From: Modestobacter sp. VKM Ac-2982
Lineage (GTDB): Bacteria; Actinomycetota; Actinomycetes; Mycobacteriales; Geodermatophilaceae
Assembly: GCF_026967935.1 (NCBI RefSeq)
Contig: NZ_JAPVBL010000002.1
Location: 124,001-188,000, forward strand
Reading direction: 5' to 3'
DNA: 64,000 nucleotides
The position numbers were made by a program, and so were the translations under genes. The notes beneath the pieces are model-generated. The model had not been told where the DNA came from, did not search any database, and worked only from the letters and a program-made list of their open reading frames with translations. This document shows positions 63,726 through 64,000 of this stretch, one piece after another; positions within the stretch are counted from its first letter, which is position 1, and each line of letters opens with the position of its first letter.

Positions 63726-64000
63726 AGCCGTTCGCCTACGCCCGCCCCGGCGACGTCGCCGAGGCCGTGCGGGACGTCGCCGCCGAGCCGCGCGCGGTCT
63801 TCCTGGCCGGGGGCACCAACCTGGTCGACCACCTCCGGCTCGGCGTGGCCCGGCCCGACCTGGTGGTCGACGTCCGCACGCTGACCTCCCGCGAGGTGAC
63901 CGACCTCCCGGACGGCGGGCTGCGGCTGGGCGCGGCCTCGACCAACAGCCAGGTCGCCGCCGACCCGCGCGTCCGGGAGCGGTGGCCCGTGCTGGCCCAG
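63722..64000 (+). CDS. Molybdenum hydroxylase FAD-binding (medium) subunit, 5' part
   Basis: The first 93 residues of a CoxM-like flavoprotein subunit, running off the window end. KPFAYARPGDVAEAVRDVA and the FAD-binding FLAGGTNLVDHLRLGVARPD are typical; the second FAD motif has begun (LRLGAASTNSQVAADP). GTG start overlaps the 2Fe-2S subunit stop by four bases. Confidence 0.88.
   Translation, partial: MKPFAYARPGDVAEAVRDVAAEPRAVFLAGGTNLVDHLRLGVARPDLVVDVRTLTSREVTDLPDGGLRLGAASTNSQVAADPRVRERWPVLAQ

Overview
The window is very GC-rich (mid-70s % by eye), densely coding DNA with many GTG starts, 4-base ATGA/GTGA gene overlaps and AGGAG-type ribosome sites. Gene content (GlnR-type box, actinobacterial oleA-oleBC-oleD order, dipeptide-type ABC operon, several TetR/IclR regulators) points to an actinobacterium. 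A soil or stone-dwelling Geodermatophilaceae-like organism (Blastococcus, Geodermatophilus, Modestobacter) is my inference; no rRNA or tRNA is present to confirm it.

Layout. 1-700: the start of a pyridoxal kinase gene (cut by the window edge) and a small ABM-domain monooxygenase. 875-3622: a secreted multidomain GH10 xylanase, ended by a strong terminator. 3.7-31.5 kb: the most interesting part, which I read as a flavonoid-glycoside (for example rutin or quercitrin) utilisation island. Its left half, on the minus strand, encodes a quercetin 2,3-dioxygenase-like cupin, an esterase, a fumarylacetoacetate-hydrolase-family enzyme, a DUF3500 protein, an FAD aromatic hydroxylase, a Gfo/Idh/MocA oxidoreductase, a PfkB sugar kinase and a GH1 beta-glucosidase. 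An IclR regulator sits in the middle. Its right half, on the plus strand, is a roughly 14-kb operon with a dipeptide-type ABC importer (including a permease-ATPase fusion), two GH78 alpha-L-rhamnosidases, a second esterase, a GH43 enzyme and a nucleoside-hydrolase-like protein; then come an SDR dehydrogenase and a GH2 enzyme. Five near-identical 15-bp sites (consensus TGCCATTGRCCGGCA) lie in five intergenic regions of this island and nowhere else that I noticed, tying both halves to one regulator.

31.5-37.3 kb: a DUF1349 protein, GH3 beta-glucosidase, SGNH hydrolase, zinc alcohol dehydrogenase and a second nucleoside-hydrolase-like protein. 37.3-46.4 kb: MFS exporter with its TetR regulator, NmrA-type oxidoreductase, aminotransferase plus omega-amidase, a lipoprotein esterase, an unusual protein with four cold-shock domains, and an acyl-CoA ligase. 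46.4-48.8 kb: a compositionally different, lower-GC accessory patch with small unknown genes, one probable broken gene and three copies of a short repeat. 48.8-52 kb: histidine ammonia-lyase with an IclR regulator and a DHFR-like reductase. 52-55 kb: nirBD assimilatory nitrite reductase behind a GlnR-like box. 55.1-57 kb: a sigma-factor-like protein fused to a membrane anchor and an outer domain. 57-63.1 kb: the long-chain olefin genes oleA, oleBC (fused) and oleD, with a cytochrome P450 upstream. 63.2-64 kb: the first two subunits of a molybdenum hydroxylase, cut by the window edge.

How the island could work (inference): the ABC importer brings in glycosides, GH78/GH1/GH43/GH2 enzymes strip rhamnose, glucose and other sugars, the cupin opens the flavonol with loss of CO, an esterase splits the resulting depside into protocatechuate and 2,4,6-trihydroxybenzoate, and the hydroxylase, DUF3500 and FAH-family proteins degrade the trihydroxybenzoate half. 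No conventional ring-cleavage dioxygenase for that half is present, which makes DUF3500 the candidate.
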